DNA of 57,500 bases from Cryptomeria japonica (GCF_030272615.1 NC_081413.1:17679785-17737284); one strand, 5' to 3'. Counted from the first letter of the stretch, positions 33,304 to 44,370 are shown. A program made the numbers and translations. Notes: generated by a model not told the origin, from the sequence alone.

Positions 33304-35139
33304 ATGAGTGCCTATGAGTATGACAATAATATCTTTTTCAATTCCGATCATACCATATTACCTGACATGGATGCCTATAGAAACATTCTAAATATTGAGA
33401 ACGTGGACACTACAAACAACAATGATACACACAATGACAATATGGATAACTGCTCCGTACATTCAGCAGAAGTGGAAGACTCCATTATGGATCCCCATTT
33501 CAATTGATTGGTTGAGGAAATAATGAGGAGAGATAGACAATATTTCTTACAAGTTATGACACAAAGTGGAGCCAAGATCCCTCATGATTTTGACATTTCT
33601 CAAATAATGGAAAATCGACCTTTATAACAACCTCACCTCAACATGGATCAAAGGAGGCCTAATAGTGGGGGCAATAGAGGACTACATATGGTGCCTGAAT
33701 CACCATCATCTTTGTTTCAAAAACCTGAGATCCCACATACACATGGTCAAGCATATGAAACTCACCTTCGCAGACCATTATGGAAGTCTTATGCAGAAAA
33801 ATATACTCAATCACATACCAGTGCTAAGGACCAACCACAAAAGCAATTAGATATCCAAAGGAATGATCCAAATTTGGATACAAGGAAACCTCATGTCAAA
33901 TTTGGGGGCAACACATTAGAACAAACTCACGACATGCCTGTAGAGTATGGTATACATGGACAAAACAAATATTCCATTCCTCATCATGACTCTATGCCAA
34001 GTGGTCCATATACGCAACATCATTATACACCTCCTCCATATGAACATGTGTATGATCAGTATCATCCATATATGCAACATGCTTCTCCTTCACCCGATGC
34101 CTCGGGCATGGGGTATGGTCCAAGAAGTCGGTCTCCACCTAAGAACAATTTGGAGTAGCAAATTAAGGACTTACAAAAGAAAATGGAGGACATAAATACA
34201 CCGAAGCCATCTTACACAATGAGAGACATATGTCCCTATCCATTTGACAAAAGCATTCCAATGCCTCTTTTTCCTACACATTTCATGATACCTAAGTTTG
34301 ATAAGTACATAGGCAAAGGAGATCCTAAGGCACATAAAAGATAGTTTTTCACAACTTGCATTGAGGTGGCAATAGAAGAGACATATTTGATGAGATTATT
34401 CCCACAGAGCTTAGGTGATCAAGCTATGGAATGGTTCTCCCAACTCCCACCTGGAATTAAGTCATGGGGTGACTTAGCAGAGGCATTTATCCAATATTTC
34501 TCATACAACATAGAGACAAATATATCAGTTACTACTTTGTGCAACACCAAACAAAGGGATGGAGAGTCTTTCTCATCATTTTTACAAAGATGGAGGAATC
34601 TAGCCAATAGATGCTCTTGTGAAATTCCACAAAAACAAATGGTAAAGATGTTCACCTAGAATGTCCATAGAGAAATTGGTTATGACCTGAGAAAAGCTTG
34701 TTTGTCCACCTTCAAGGACGTCATTGAAAAAGGCTTAGCAATAGAGAAGGTCCTAATTGAGCAAGGCATCGTTAAAATATTCAAAGAAAATAAAGAGGAC
34801 TTTAAAGGAAAAGACGAGCCAAGATTTTAGAATAAAAACAAGAATATAGTCAATGATGGTGTTGTTGATACTAATACAATACGACCCAAAATCATTTTTT
34901 CTGGATCAAGCTCTACAAACAATCAAGTGAATACTCAAACAACTTCAAAATCACGAAGGAAGTACACCCCATTGGGAGAACCACTCGAGTTGGCTTTCAA
35001 GAAGCTAGTAGCAAACAATATAATCACAATTCCAGATTTACCTCCATATGATCCAAAGGTCAAATCAAATTGGTGGAATGACGATGAATACTGTGAATAT
35101 CACAAGAGCAAGGGACATAAAACAGGAAATTGTCATTGA
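33304..35139 (+). pseudogene. gag: gypsy-2 gag
   Basis: Tat-type Gag in one frame broken by stops near 33505, 33625, 34156, 34342, 34657 and 34828. The N-terminus (MSAYEYDNNIFFNSDH) is acidic and asparagine-rich. A proline/histidine-rich spacer (near 33960-34090) precedes FPTHFMIPKFDKYIGKGDPK and the retrotransposon gag domain: EETYLMRLFPQSLGDQAMEW, WGDLAEAFIQYFSYN, RDGESFSSFLQRWRNLANRC. Near 35085 is CEYHKSKGHKTGNC, the Tat counterpart of a zinc knuckle, next to a TGA at 35137. The total of about 610 codons is long for Gag but normal in this group. Confidence 0.88.
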
Positions 35140-36441
35140 ATGAAGAACATCATACAAGACCTTATTGATAGAGGGGACATTGAGATTGAAGGGCATTCAT
35201 CCAATCAAGAACATGAGATGTTTAAGGAACCATTCCCAAAGCATGACAAGAGAAAATCTAAAGCCATAGATGAGCAAACCAACTATACCAGAGCATCTTA
35301 TAACTATGATTCAACTGTCAATCAAATTTTGATGGACACTTACGTCTCTACCATTATTATAAAGGACAAAACGCCTGAAAATTCTACCCAAAGACCTAAG
35401 GTTGTCCTAAAAGGCATTGGATCTTCTTCTAAACCTACCTCTGAATGTAATGTTACAACTCGTCGAGGTAAATTCAATTTGCAAGGTGCTCCAGCTAAAA
35501 ACACCACTTCCTCACCAACCAAACTTGAGTATGACCTTGTAGAATAGTTAGGGAAGACACCCGCGCTTATCTCCATCCTTGAACTTTTACACATATCCCC
35601 TGCACATAAAGTCATTCTTGACAAAACTTTGAGAGACACTTCCGTCCCCACTGATCTAAACGTGGACCAATTTCAAGCCATGGTGGGATACCTTTCTGTT
35701 CCACACTCCCTTACATTCATAGAAGCTGACAACGCCTCCGTGAGCCAACCACATACTGCACCTTTACATATTGAAGCATTCCTACACAAACATCAAATAA
35801 AATGAGTCCTGATAGATGGAGGAGCTGGTCTCAATATATGTACTTTGAATACAATAATACAATTGGGATATTCAGACAAAGTTGTGAATGCTACAAACAA
35901 AATTACCATCAAGGCATATGATGATAAAGAGCGTTCATCCAAAGGCATAGTCACCTTACCTCTTAGAGTTGGGCCAGTTAAAAAGGATGTGGTTTGTCAA
36001 GTCCTAGACCTAGATGTCACATACAACATACTCTTAGGATGCCCATGGATTCATGAGATGAGCGCAGTCCCATCTACATATCATCGATGTATCAAGTTTC
36101 CACACAATGGAGTTGAAGTGACCGTCAAAGCTAACCCAAATCCATTCATATATTGCAATAATATGCGACCTAGATAAAAAATAACAATCCCAGTCAATCG
36201 AGAAGTTGTTCCATCTTTAGCATATGTTGATCCAAAATCCTTGACATCTTCTACGTCAAAACAATCAGAGATCAAAGAAAAGTTCAAGATTAAAGACATG
36301 GGATGTGGTGAGTATATCTTTCATGTTGATCAACTCCCACTATCTCCTAAGTTATTCAGTCGATGGGAACAACCTACAAACAATTTGCAATGCCAAGGAA
36401 TTGGGTGTGAACCACCTAGTGTTGTGGCTACTAAGTCTTAA
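35140..36441 (+). pseudogene. gypsy-2 Gag-Pol linker and aspartic protease
   Basis: Continues the same frame after one stop. RQ-poor linker sequence to about 35546, then after TAG: KTPALISILELLHISPAHK and DQFQAMVGYLSVPHSLTF, as in Tat elements. The protease starts after a stop near 35803: VLIDGGAGLNICTLNTIIQLG (35805-35865) with catalytic Asp in DGG, then NILLGCPWIHEMSAVPSTYHRC (near 36020), the conserved protease end. A stop at 36175 splits the last part, open to 36441. Confidence 0.87.
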
Positions 36442-37085
36442 TGCAAATCTCCTCTAGTTGTGCAAGCAACTCTTGATATCAATAGTCCTAAGAGTGGTTC
36501 CAGCGAAGAATTTGTTGAATATATCACCATCCCTCTCGAGAACTCACATAGTTTTACCATTTCATCCACTCATTCCATTTCCACTCCTTTCCCAGACTTA
36601 GATCAACAAGAATCAGAAAAGCCTTTACTCATTAGGGATCAAAAATCAAGCTATGAAAAGAAAAATCTAAAAGTCAAAAATAAGAAAATTCCTTCAGTGC
36701 AAATCAAAATCAAAAGCTATTGGACTCTAAAAAAAATCAAGGTCAAGGATAAAAATCCTATGAAATAAAAATAACAAGAGACGATCTCCCCTACTATCAA
36801 AATAACTGGGGGCAAAATTTCTACAATTTTAAGTCAAAAAGCATACTTGTTGATCCTAAGTCTCCATCATGTCATGGTACTTTCACTTATTTTCGCAATC
36901 ATAAGGCTTCATCACTCATCCACTTGTTCCACACATCCATTCCCTTCTGGCGATACATCATGGACCTTTAATGGAGCTTACTCGAGGGACTTTGTTATTA
37001 GGGATGCCCAAACTTCTGTAGGTGACACGCATACAGGCCTACATAGTTCACACACTAGTAATTCTATCTCAGTTCCTTTATCAAG
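36442..37085 (+). other. gypsy-2 degenerate stretch where RT, RNase H and integrase core are missing
   Basis: About 640 bases separate the protease end from the integrase C-terminus, where a Tat pol needs several kilobases. A lysine-rich open stretch (36460-36768) and a 84-codon frame (36847-37101) show no RT, RNase H or integrase core motif. I infer an internal deletion or replacement. Confidence 0.75.
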
Positions 37086-37370
37086 AAAGATAGACACTTG
37101 AGCTACACATCATTCAATCAAGGAAAAACACAATTACAATCACAAGGTGAAGCCTCGCACATTTGAGGTGGGTGACTTGGTTCTCAAAGAAAATCCTAAA
37201 AATCAGCAAGACAGAGAGAAGAAGGACAAGTTCGAACCAAATTGGTTTGGTCCTTACATCATCACAACAGCCTATGAATCTGGTGCATATCAGCTCTGAA
37301 CCCCAGAGGGCAAACCTTTGGAGGATCCTATCAACAACATGCACCTTCGTAGGTTTAACACATAGCTCTT
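37086..37370 (+). pseudogene. gypsy-2 integrase C-terminal fragment
   Basis: In the frame ...KHNYNHKVKPRTFEVGDLVL, then KFEPNWFGPYIITTAYESGA and MHLRRFNT. The pair xFxVGDLVLxE and W.GPYII....GAY.L with the final HLRRF is the integrase C-terminal module of Tat-type elements. One stop (TGA near 37297) interrupts it. Only this tail of pol remains. Confidence 0.85.
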
Positions 37371-39080
37371 CAGAGTATCCAAATTCAAAAATACAAAAAA
37401 AATACAAAAAAATACAAAAAAATCAAATATACAAAAAAATCATAAACATAAAAAAAATCGTTACTTGGTGAAAACCTGGCAAACAGGCATCTTGTGACAC
37501 AAAATAATTGAATAACAGAAAAAAAAAATTCGTCCAACAGTGAAAACCACTTTGGTAGCACCCTGGGCAAGTACCATGGTGAAAACTGGGTCACCGGCAC
37601 CATGAGTAGAGACATTGCTCCTCCCTCCTTCAGGATTCCATCTCATCCTTCACTTTGCACACACTCACAACCTATCCATCCATTATAAACTTATCCATTC
37701 CCATCATGGCTTGTTATTGGTCTACCTAAGATTGGTTAGCCATTCATATTAACATTCCTTTTCACCCATTTCCATCCATAATAAATCTGCTCCTATCTGT
37801 GGCTAAGGTAAATCCTACATCTAGTGATGGGTGTGGAACTACGAGCATCACACATTTTGAGGAGTACAGTTTCTTCTAGTTTTCTTGAGTCTATCTGCGC
37901 ACAATCCACAATAAAGCAACACTTGCATCGCCAATCCACAATAAAGTTTTGTATTCTCCGCAATAAAGTATCAGTTTCATGGATTCAGTTAGTTTCAGAT
38001 GAGACATAGCAAGAACAATGGGCTTCAACAAATCAAATATTTTAACAGACTCAGACGACATTATGGTTCAGTGCTATATATCCTTTTGTGAAAGTAAACA
38101 TTGTGACCACAATCAAATAGACTTATACAAGTGACAAGAAACACTAAACTTGAGGACTACAGTGGATGTTGGTGTCGAGTCTTGGTTTTCTGTTGAAAAT
38201 ATCTTTTTGGTGACATGTCTTTTCGCTTTTCCAGGATGTCTCTGACTAGAGATTCTATCTCCAGGATGTCTTTGACTAGAAAGGCGAGGATGGGGTATCG
38301 TCACCTATTTTTCTTTGTAGTCTGTGGATTATCTCTTAGTAATGCTATGACTTGTCCAAGGATATGAGGACACTGTGATTCTAGTGTGAACTCGAGCATT
38401 CCTTGTTTGCGACTGTCTGATCTCCATGCAAACGGGTACAATGACTTTCTGGGTCGAACATATACCTCGATTGTCATAACCTATTTGTCATAATAAACCT
38501 CAATGATGATAATAGCACAATAAGTTATTTCACTTCCATATCTTCTATCTTTCATCCCCCTTTCTTGATTGACTTTCATCATCCTTCTTGAGTCCATGTA
38601 GTCTTCTATCACATGATTGAGTATACTGAAACGCCAAAAATATTTGCATTTCATGTAGTCTTCACCTGCATTATCACATGTTAGGATTTCATACATACAT
38701 ATAGATATCACAATTGCATCACATCCTGCACACAATGCATGCTAGCACATTTTACATTCTCATCATGTAAATAATCATTTGCATTATCATATTCATATGC
38801 ATTTCATACATTCACAGTTGCATTTGCATAACATATAAAACATAAAAGAACAAAAAATAGTGCATTCCATCATGTACATATTTGCATCCATATCACAAAA
38901 TCATCATCATATAACATATAGAAGCATCACATAGGTACACATGCATATAGTTGTCGCAAGGATGAATCATCTCATATATATATCAAAATCATAAGTGTCA
39001 TGATACAATGATGTCAAAATCATATGGCTACAATCACCCGAAGGTGTCTACATCATCATACAAAATGGTACAAAACTGAT
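37371..39080 (+). other. gypsy-2 3' untranslated region
   Basis: No gene. It starts with an A-rich tract of CAAAAAAAATA repeats (37385-37460). Three GTGAAAAC motifs with G/C-rich tails follow (37468, 37540, 37580). A 20-base string, CCAGGATGTCT(C/T)TGACTAGA, is repeated at about 38233 and 38262. The part 38730-39000 is rich in CATATA/ATCACA. Confidence 0.6.
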
Positions 39081-39089
39081 ACATAGGGA

Positions 39090-41040
39090 GCCCTCTAAGG
39101 CTATGATGAACTCCCTCCCTCGGAGCTGAATACCCTTGATGGAGTCTGAGCCGTGGAAGGACCTGCCCCAGGATCATCTCTCATGCCCTTGCCCCCTCTA
39201 TCTGGTGGTGGTGGAGGACCCATAACCCCATGCTAGATGCCTATATCTTGTCTCTCCCTCCAGAGGTCATCGCAGTCCTTAATGGTCTCCGGAAGCTCCT
39301 AGTCCACTGATCTGGTGGTACCACCCCATAATACAGGTCTCTCCAGTAAGCTATCTCCCCCCCTGCCTACAGAAAATAGGCATATCCGACCCATGTGTCC
39401 TATGTTGCTTGTCTTCATTCCCTTAGTGTTGTCTCAGCCTCTGTATAGCACTGAATAGCCTGATCCCTCTCCCGCTCAGTGTCCCTCAGCTATCTTCTGA
39501 GCCTAGTTGTCTCCCTCTCCAGATCCTGGATCTCATTTTCCTATCCCTGGCATATCTCCCTCAAGGATAGTAGCTCATCCTCCTCCTCTCTCCCCTCACC
39601 CTGTCCCTATGGCTGTTCTTGTTCCCATCCCTACTCTTGACCCTATACCTATCTAGGAGCTTGTACCTATCTAGGAACCTGTGTTGTTGGCACCTGTAGC
39701 AGCAATCCACCTCTACCCCTCACTACATAGGCCTATTGAGCCTGTCTCTCCACTCTGCCCTCTCTCCTCAAAGCCACTCTCCCCTCTGCCACTGTGCCCC
39801 ACCTCCACCATCGGCCTCTACCTCCACCATCTCCACTATCATCTCCATCACCTCCACCGTCTCCCTCTATCGGCTCCCTTGGATCCGTCGGCCTTGAAAA
39901 TGGATGATCTCCCCAATATCCAATGTACTTTGCATCTATCCCTGCATCCTCTACATCTACCCATATATCCCAAGGCATGGGAACCATCTCTACCATCTAT
40001 GTCACAACCTGATCATAAGAAAGCAATGGCCCCAAATGCACCTGATCCCTCACTATTTGTGCATACATCCCTGAACCTCGAGGCATCTGATGTATCCTAT
40101 CAAACTACCTACACACCCTATCTATCAACTACCTCTCAATGACATATGGTGTTTGACCAATCAGATACCTGCTCCAGAATACATACGATAGCTCCACTAC
40201 GTCATCCTCCCACTCCTCACAGTCTAAGTACGGCCTCCATACCACACTATCTACCTCATCAATAACCCTGCGCCAATACTCTAGCCTCCCAATCCGTGGC
40301 TAAGAATTAATCATATCATAAAGGTGTACATAACTACACCCATGTCCCCTGCCTCTAAAGTGTATTGGACATGTAACCGACAGATGCTCATATGCCCATA
40401 CCTGCAATAGTGTCACTCTGCATCCAAATCCTATTGATCCATGATATACAAACTGATGCAACTCATAATACAAGTGTGCCAGCAGACACATTCCCCATGC
40501 AAACCTAGTGTGCTCAGTCACCAATGTCTCCAGAGTCCTCCCCCATCCCACCGCCAACCCTCGTGTCGCCCTATCCGAATAGAGGAACCCATTGATCACT
40601 CCTACCAGCACCGCCGGTAGTGCCAATCCTGTCGTGGTCATAGTGTCCCAAGCCATGTGTTCAACCCTCATCTCCAGTCCTAGATCCTGAAACACTTGTC
40701 TCAATGCATCCCTATCTCCACCTCGATCGTAAGGAACCAAGTTCTCATCGATCGATATCCTACATACATCCTCCAAGGTGACTATCATCTCACCCATCGG
40801 CAAATGAAACGTGCAAGTCTCTGAGTGTCAGCTCTCCGCTAATGCAGTCAGCAATCCCATGTTCGCCTGAAACTCAGGCACATATAGAATATGTCACAGT
40901 CCCATAGCCTAAACTACTCCTCTATCCTTGAATGTCATCTGTGTTCGTAAACTCTGAGTCGAAGGGAATCTCTCCCGTAACTCCAGCATAGGTAGTCCTC
41001 CTACAGTCAAGAAAATCAACTGTGTCAATCCTAGTGGCAT
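39090..41040 (-). pseudogene. Plant mobile domain (PMD) protein gene, antisense in gypsy-2
   Basis: The frame starts at ATG 41040 on - and holds one register to about 39300, with some nine stops. PMD (aminotransferase-like plant mobile domain) proteins occur as host genes and in plant transposons. Visible family blocks, N to C: HILYVPEFQ near 40880; TFHLPMGEMIVTLEDVCRI near 40810-40760; FLYSDRATRGLAVGWGRTLE; LAHLYYELHQFVYHGS; LLQVWAYEHL near 40390; YWRRVIDEVDSVVWRPYL near 40270-40220; and DRVCR*FDRIHQMP near 40090, where the stop replaces the Gln of the usual RQF. A glycine/aspartate-rich stretch and a charged coiled-coil tail (RERDQAIQCYTEAETTLRE, near 39440) follow. Several stops fit C-to-T change at CAG or TGG codons. 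The gene opposes gag, so it needs its own promoter. Confidence 0.85.
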
Positions 41041-41345
41041 TTCCTGTTCATCACAAAGTGCTTTTTATCCTAGTGCTTATATCTATCATATGGAACTCTA
41101 TCCTAGTGGCACTCTCTGCTCATCACAAAGTAATGTTTTCTATCCTAGTGGCATTCCTTGTTCATCACAAAGTGCTTCTCTTTTTTAGTACTCCTTGTTC
41201 ATCACAAAGTACTGCTTTTTTATCCTAGTAGCATTCCCTGTTCATCACAAAGTGTTGCTCTTTTTTAGTACTCCTTGTTCATCACAAAGTACTTCTTTTT
41301 TATCCTAGTAGTAATTATTGTTCATCATAAAGTGCTTCTTTGATC
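41020..41345 (-). repeat. Tandem repeats at the start of the antisense PMD gene
   Basis: The string CATCACAAAGT occurs six times and once as CATCATAAAGT. A clear higher unit of 80 bases repeats at 41161-41240 and 41241-41320. Another element, ATCCTAGTGGCAT, recurs; its reverse complement ATGCCACTAGGAT is the start codon context of the PMD frame at 41040. The array therefore sits directly upstream of, and includes, the PMD start on -. Confidence 0.85.
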
Positions 41346-42094
41346 CTATCTTTAGGGCACCTACATGAGTGTATCCTCTTGAGTAGTTTATCCAATCGAC
41401 ATTGTATGTTTATCACAGAACTGTCAATTCAACCTTGAAGACATAAACGCGCTTGCATCCTTCCTAAACGTGCATGTCTTTCATAAACGTGCCTAAAATA
41501 CACAGACGTGCTCGCATTGAACACAGATGCTATTGAAAACATAGACACGCCTAGCACAAACGCATGCATGCCTAGCCTACTCAGACGCGCCTGGCACTAA
41601 CGCAGACACGCCTTAACGTTTTTCTCCCCGCTTGACATTTTTCTAGACCTACCTAGAGCACATTTATTACACTACCTGACATACATTTATGACAACAATT
41701 AATGCAATAAAGTACAAGGAGGTTTTGTGGTACTTATCGGTGCTCCTGCATCTGCGGGCCTCTGATATCGACGAACACGATCGAATCTGTGCACCAATGT
41801 CAACGCTGCTAATTGCTCTCTGCTTTCTCTACACTCTGATCTCTTAGGTGTGTGGATGACAATGAGTATGTTTTCCTTCGTGGTCTATCTTATAGATTAC
41901 CCTATCCCTAGTCTCCCGAGTCAGTCTTCTTTATCCTGTGACTCTGTCATTCTATCCTATCTAGTCAGTCCTTTCTAACCTTTCTTTCTTATCAAGAGAT
42001 TGTCTGTGAACTTTTCAAATATTTTCATCCAATCTCTCGAGGGGGCATATCATTCCCATCTTGGGGCAACTTTTTATCAGTTCATCTTATCTTC
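41346..42094. other. gypsy-2 region between repeats and 3' hairpin
   Basis: No gene seen. 41440-41625 is unusually rich in CpG, with degenerate repeats of (A/C)GACGCGCCT and AACGTGC. On the - strand this would be the upstream region of the PMD gene. The remainder is C/T-rich. Confidence 0.5.
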
Positions 42095-42139
42095 TTTGAA
42101 ACAATGCGACAAGCTGCATTGTCTCAAAGAGGGGCAAAA
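42095..42139 (+). promoter_or_regulatory. gypsy-2 hairpin and polypurine tract
   Basis: TTTGAAACAATGC (42095-42107) and GCATTGTCTCAAA (42116-42128) pair over 13 bases with one mismatch and an 8-base loop. The right arm runs straight into the polypurine tract GAGGGGCAAAA (42129-42139), which ends at the LTR start. Confidence 0.75.
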
Positions 42140-42859
42140 TGTAGACACCTAAAATTGTCCATTCTAATTAAATAAATATCTTTATTTATTTAATTATTTT
42201 ATTCTAATTCTTTTATTAATTAAATAAATCTTTATTTGTTTAATTAATTCATTTATCCTTTTCTAACCTTTTCTCATTTAAATAAATACTTTTATTTATT
42301 TAATTGATCCCACTTCCTCTATTAATTAAAAAAATCTTTATTTATTTAATTAATTCATTATCCTTTTCTACCCATGACACATGTCATTCATCTCTTAATT
42401 CCTACACTACCTACCCTTTTATTATTTTCTTATTTCTTCTACCTACCCTCTAATCCTAGCCAACCATCTATCTTTTACACCTCTCAATCTTATCCCTCCA
42501 TTTATTATAGTGTCTTCTATATAAGAGGATACTTCTTTCATCATCAATTCCCCTAATCGATCTTTGAAGCCTTCTAGCATTCGAACTTTCATATGCGATC
42601 TAGCTATCAATCACATTTTTGTTCTTTGTTGAGCTCTTGTGCACACATAAAATCTGAGAGAAAATATATCAAGCAAGATCAATGGAGATAGGAAGAATGG
42701 ATATCCAAACCCTATTGGACATATGATGGTATAATCTTTGTGATTTCATTTGATTTGTATTGTCTTAGATAATCTTCATATGTTATGGTGGATCTTTGTT
42801 GTTGTTATGCTAGGGTTTGGTGGTTTAATTCTTTTAGTCATTCAATATTGTTGTTTCCA
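42140..42859 (+). repeat. gypsy-2 3' LTR
   Basis: 720 bp, TGTAGACACC...TTTCCA, matching 29883-30597. After 42859 the two copies part at once: here an element 4 LTR fragment follows, there the primer-site region. Confidence 0.92.
42518..42527 (+). promoter_or_regulatory. TATA box of gypsy-2 3' LTR
   Basis: TATATAAGAG, counterpart of 30260-30269. It could read into element 4. Confidence 0.5.
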
Positions 42860-43176
42860 CAATAAGACCTTCAACAATGAGCCTTATCTGGCTAGTGAAC
42901 CTTGGTTGGCCAGTGAGCCCTCTGGAAATGAGTCATGTAGTGAGCACTATTGTAATATTTTGTAACTGGGTATAAGATATTGAGAGTTAACCCTCTCCAT
43001 GGTTTTTCCCTTACGATTTTCCATGCAAAAATACTACTGTCAAGTGTTATGTTGCTTTCATAGTTTCCTTTCTCTTTACTACAATTAATTATGTTATGTG
43101 GATGGTTATTTAAAAATTTTAATGTATTTAAGGGAATACTAATTCCCCCCCCCCCTCTCAGTATTTTGGATGTTCA
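42860..43176 (+). repeat. Element 4 5' LTR, 3' fragment
   Basis: It has the marks of a copia-like LTR end: CTCCATGGTTTTTCCC box (42996), C-rich-loop hairpin (43135-43165) and ...TGTTCA before a primer site. The start is missing; the fragment begins exactly at the gypsy-2 LTR end. Confidence 0.7.
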
Positions 43177-43180
43177 ATAA

Positions 43181-43195
43181 TTGGTATCAGCTAGC
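43181..43195 (+). other. Element 4 primer binding site
   Basis: TTGGTATCAGCTAGC matches the initiator Met tRNA complement through TGGTATCAG and then departs (GAGC changed), probably by decay. Confidence 0.7.
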
Positions 43196-43248
43196 CTAGT
43201 TCTTTGAATGAGCCTAACAAATTGAAGGAGATCTTAGAGGTTGAACAT

Positions 43249-44370
43249 ATGGCACCTAAATCTATCCTGAAAGAGTTCCTAGGAGAATGTCAACTTGATA
43301 AAAATGGATAACTTAAGGTGGCTCTTGAATATCTTGAGAATACAAAAAATAAAAATATAGAATTAAAAAAAAACATCAAAGAAGCAAATGAATAAATTAG
43401 GAAGTTGAGGGAATAAATCAATAAATTTAAAGAAATACATAAGGTGCTTAGAGAAGAATTAAAACAAGCAAATGATGTGATTGCGAATTTGAAGCCCCAG
43501 ATTGAAGAAGACAAAAAGACTAAAGATTGTCTAAATGGTATAATTGAAGAAAAAATAAAATAATGCAAGAAATTGGAACAAGAGGTAGTAACCCTAAGAT
43601 CAGACTTGGAGAAAACAAAGAATCGTGAAGATAGATTCAAAATGAGTGCAACAAAGCTTGATGAGATGATAGATATATACAAGACTCTGAAAGACAAAAG
43701 TCAATTAGGATTTGAAGTTCGTGAATGCTCACATCAAAAAACCAAAGACAAAATCAAAGCCAATTCAGCTGAGAAGACAGAACCTATTCAGCCTACTAAA
43801 GGAAAGCAATTCTAGAATCAAAAAGGAAAACCCCCTAGTCAGGTATCCTAATGGTAAAAGGTAATTTTCTTTTAATGGTTATTATTTTTTCGTGCAATAT
43901 ATTTGGACATAAAACCATAGAATATAGAAACACGATGAATCAAAATGCCAGATCATTTTTCGGTCAGTGTTTGCTTGCAAAAAGTCTGGTCATAAAGCTA
44001 GTCAGTGCAGAAGCCAGATACCAAACAACCATGGAAGAATTATTTCCTTCAATGGTCACTTATTATGTATGCAATGATTTTGGTTATAAGGCTAATCTAT
44101 GAAAATCTAGATTGAACAAAGGAAATACAGGACAGAGGAATGATAAGTGCTATAGTTGCAATAAGTTTGGACACCTAGCAAGGTTTTACAGAAATAAAAG
44201 TATAAAGAAGGATAATTTGGTGAAAAGAGATGAACCTATGAAGAAGATCAGTGTGGAGGAAGTTAAAAATGAGATGAAAAATATCTAGAAGAAGAAAGAA
44301 GATGTGGCTGCATCTAGCTCCGATGCAAAAAGTTCCTTTGAAAATTAAGTTAAAGAGCTTCAGCTTAGGG
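43249..44370 (+). pseudogene. gag: Element 4 gag with coiled coil and four zinc-knuckle remnants
   Basis: From MAPKSILKEFLGECQLDKNG the frame gives a long lysine/glutamate-rich coiled coil (43300-43700), with stops near 43309, 43393, 43414 and 43561, and a basic linker. From about 43850 knuckle remnants appear in more than one frame: SCNIFGHKT (43888), CKKSGHKASQC (43975), CNDFGYKANL (44070) and CYSCNKFGHLARFYRN (44148). Several Cys are changed. Repeated knuckles after a coiled coil resemble copia-1 Gag. The tail ends near the purine tract TTAGGGGGAGC at 44368. No protease, integrase or RT follows. Confidence 0.75.

Larger units (their letters stand above)
29883..42859 (+). mobile_element. 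gypsy-2: Tat-like Ty3/gypsy element, pol-deleted, with antisense PMD gene
   Basis: A 12,977-bp element with LTRs at 29883-30597 and 42140-42859. Order on +: LTR, primer site, 2.7-kb leader with tandem repeats, gag, protease, short linker, integrase C-terminus, long 3' region, hairpin, polypurine tract, LTR. The large Gag, the CEYHKSKGHKTGNC motif, the LIDGGAGLN protease and the long non-coding parts fit the Tat/Ogre group. RT, RNase H and the integrase core are missing, so it is non-autonomous. A plant mobile domain coding region lies antisense in the 3' region. No matching 5-bp target duplication is seen (GTAAG before, CAATA after). Confidence 0.9.

Noticed and set aside
39681-40142. Plus-strand frame of 153 codons rich in Pro, Leu, Ser and His
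   Set aside because: It is the shadow of the PMD gene on the opposite strand, whose motifs are clear.
41020-41345. Regular repeats considered as a CRISPR array
   Set aside because: The units are diverged and have no unique spacers of constant length. The sequence is a plant retrotransposon.
43249-43700. Coiled-coil region considered as a host structural protein
   Set aside because: It follows a primer site and leads to zinc knuckles, so it is part of a retroelement Gag.
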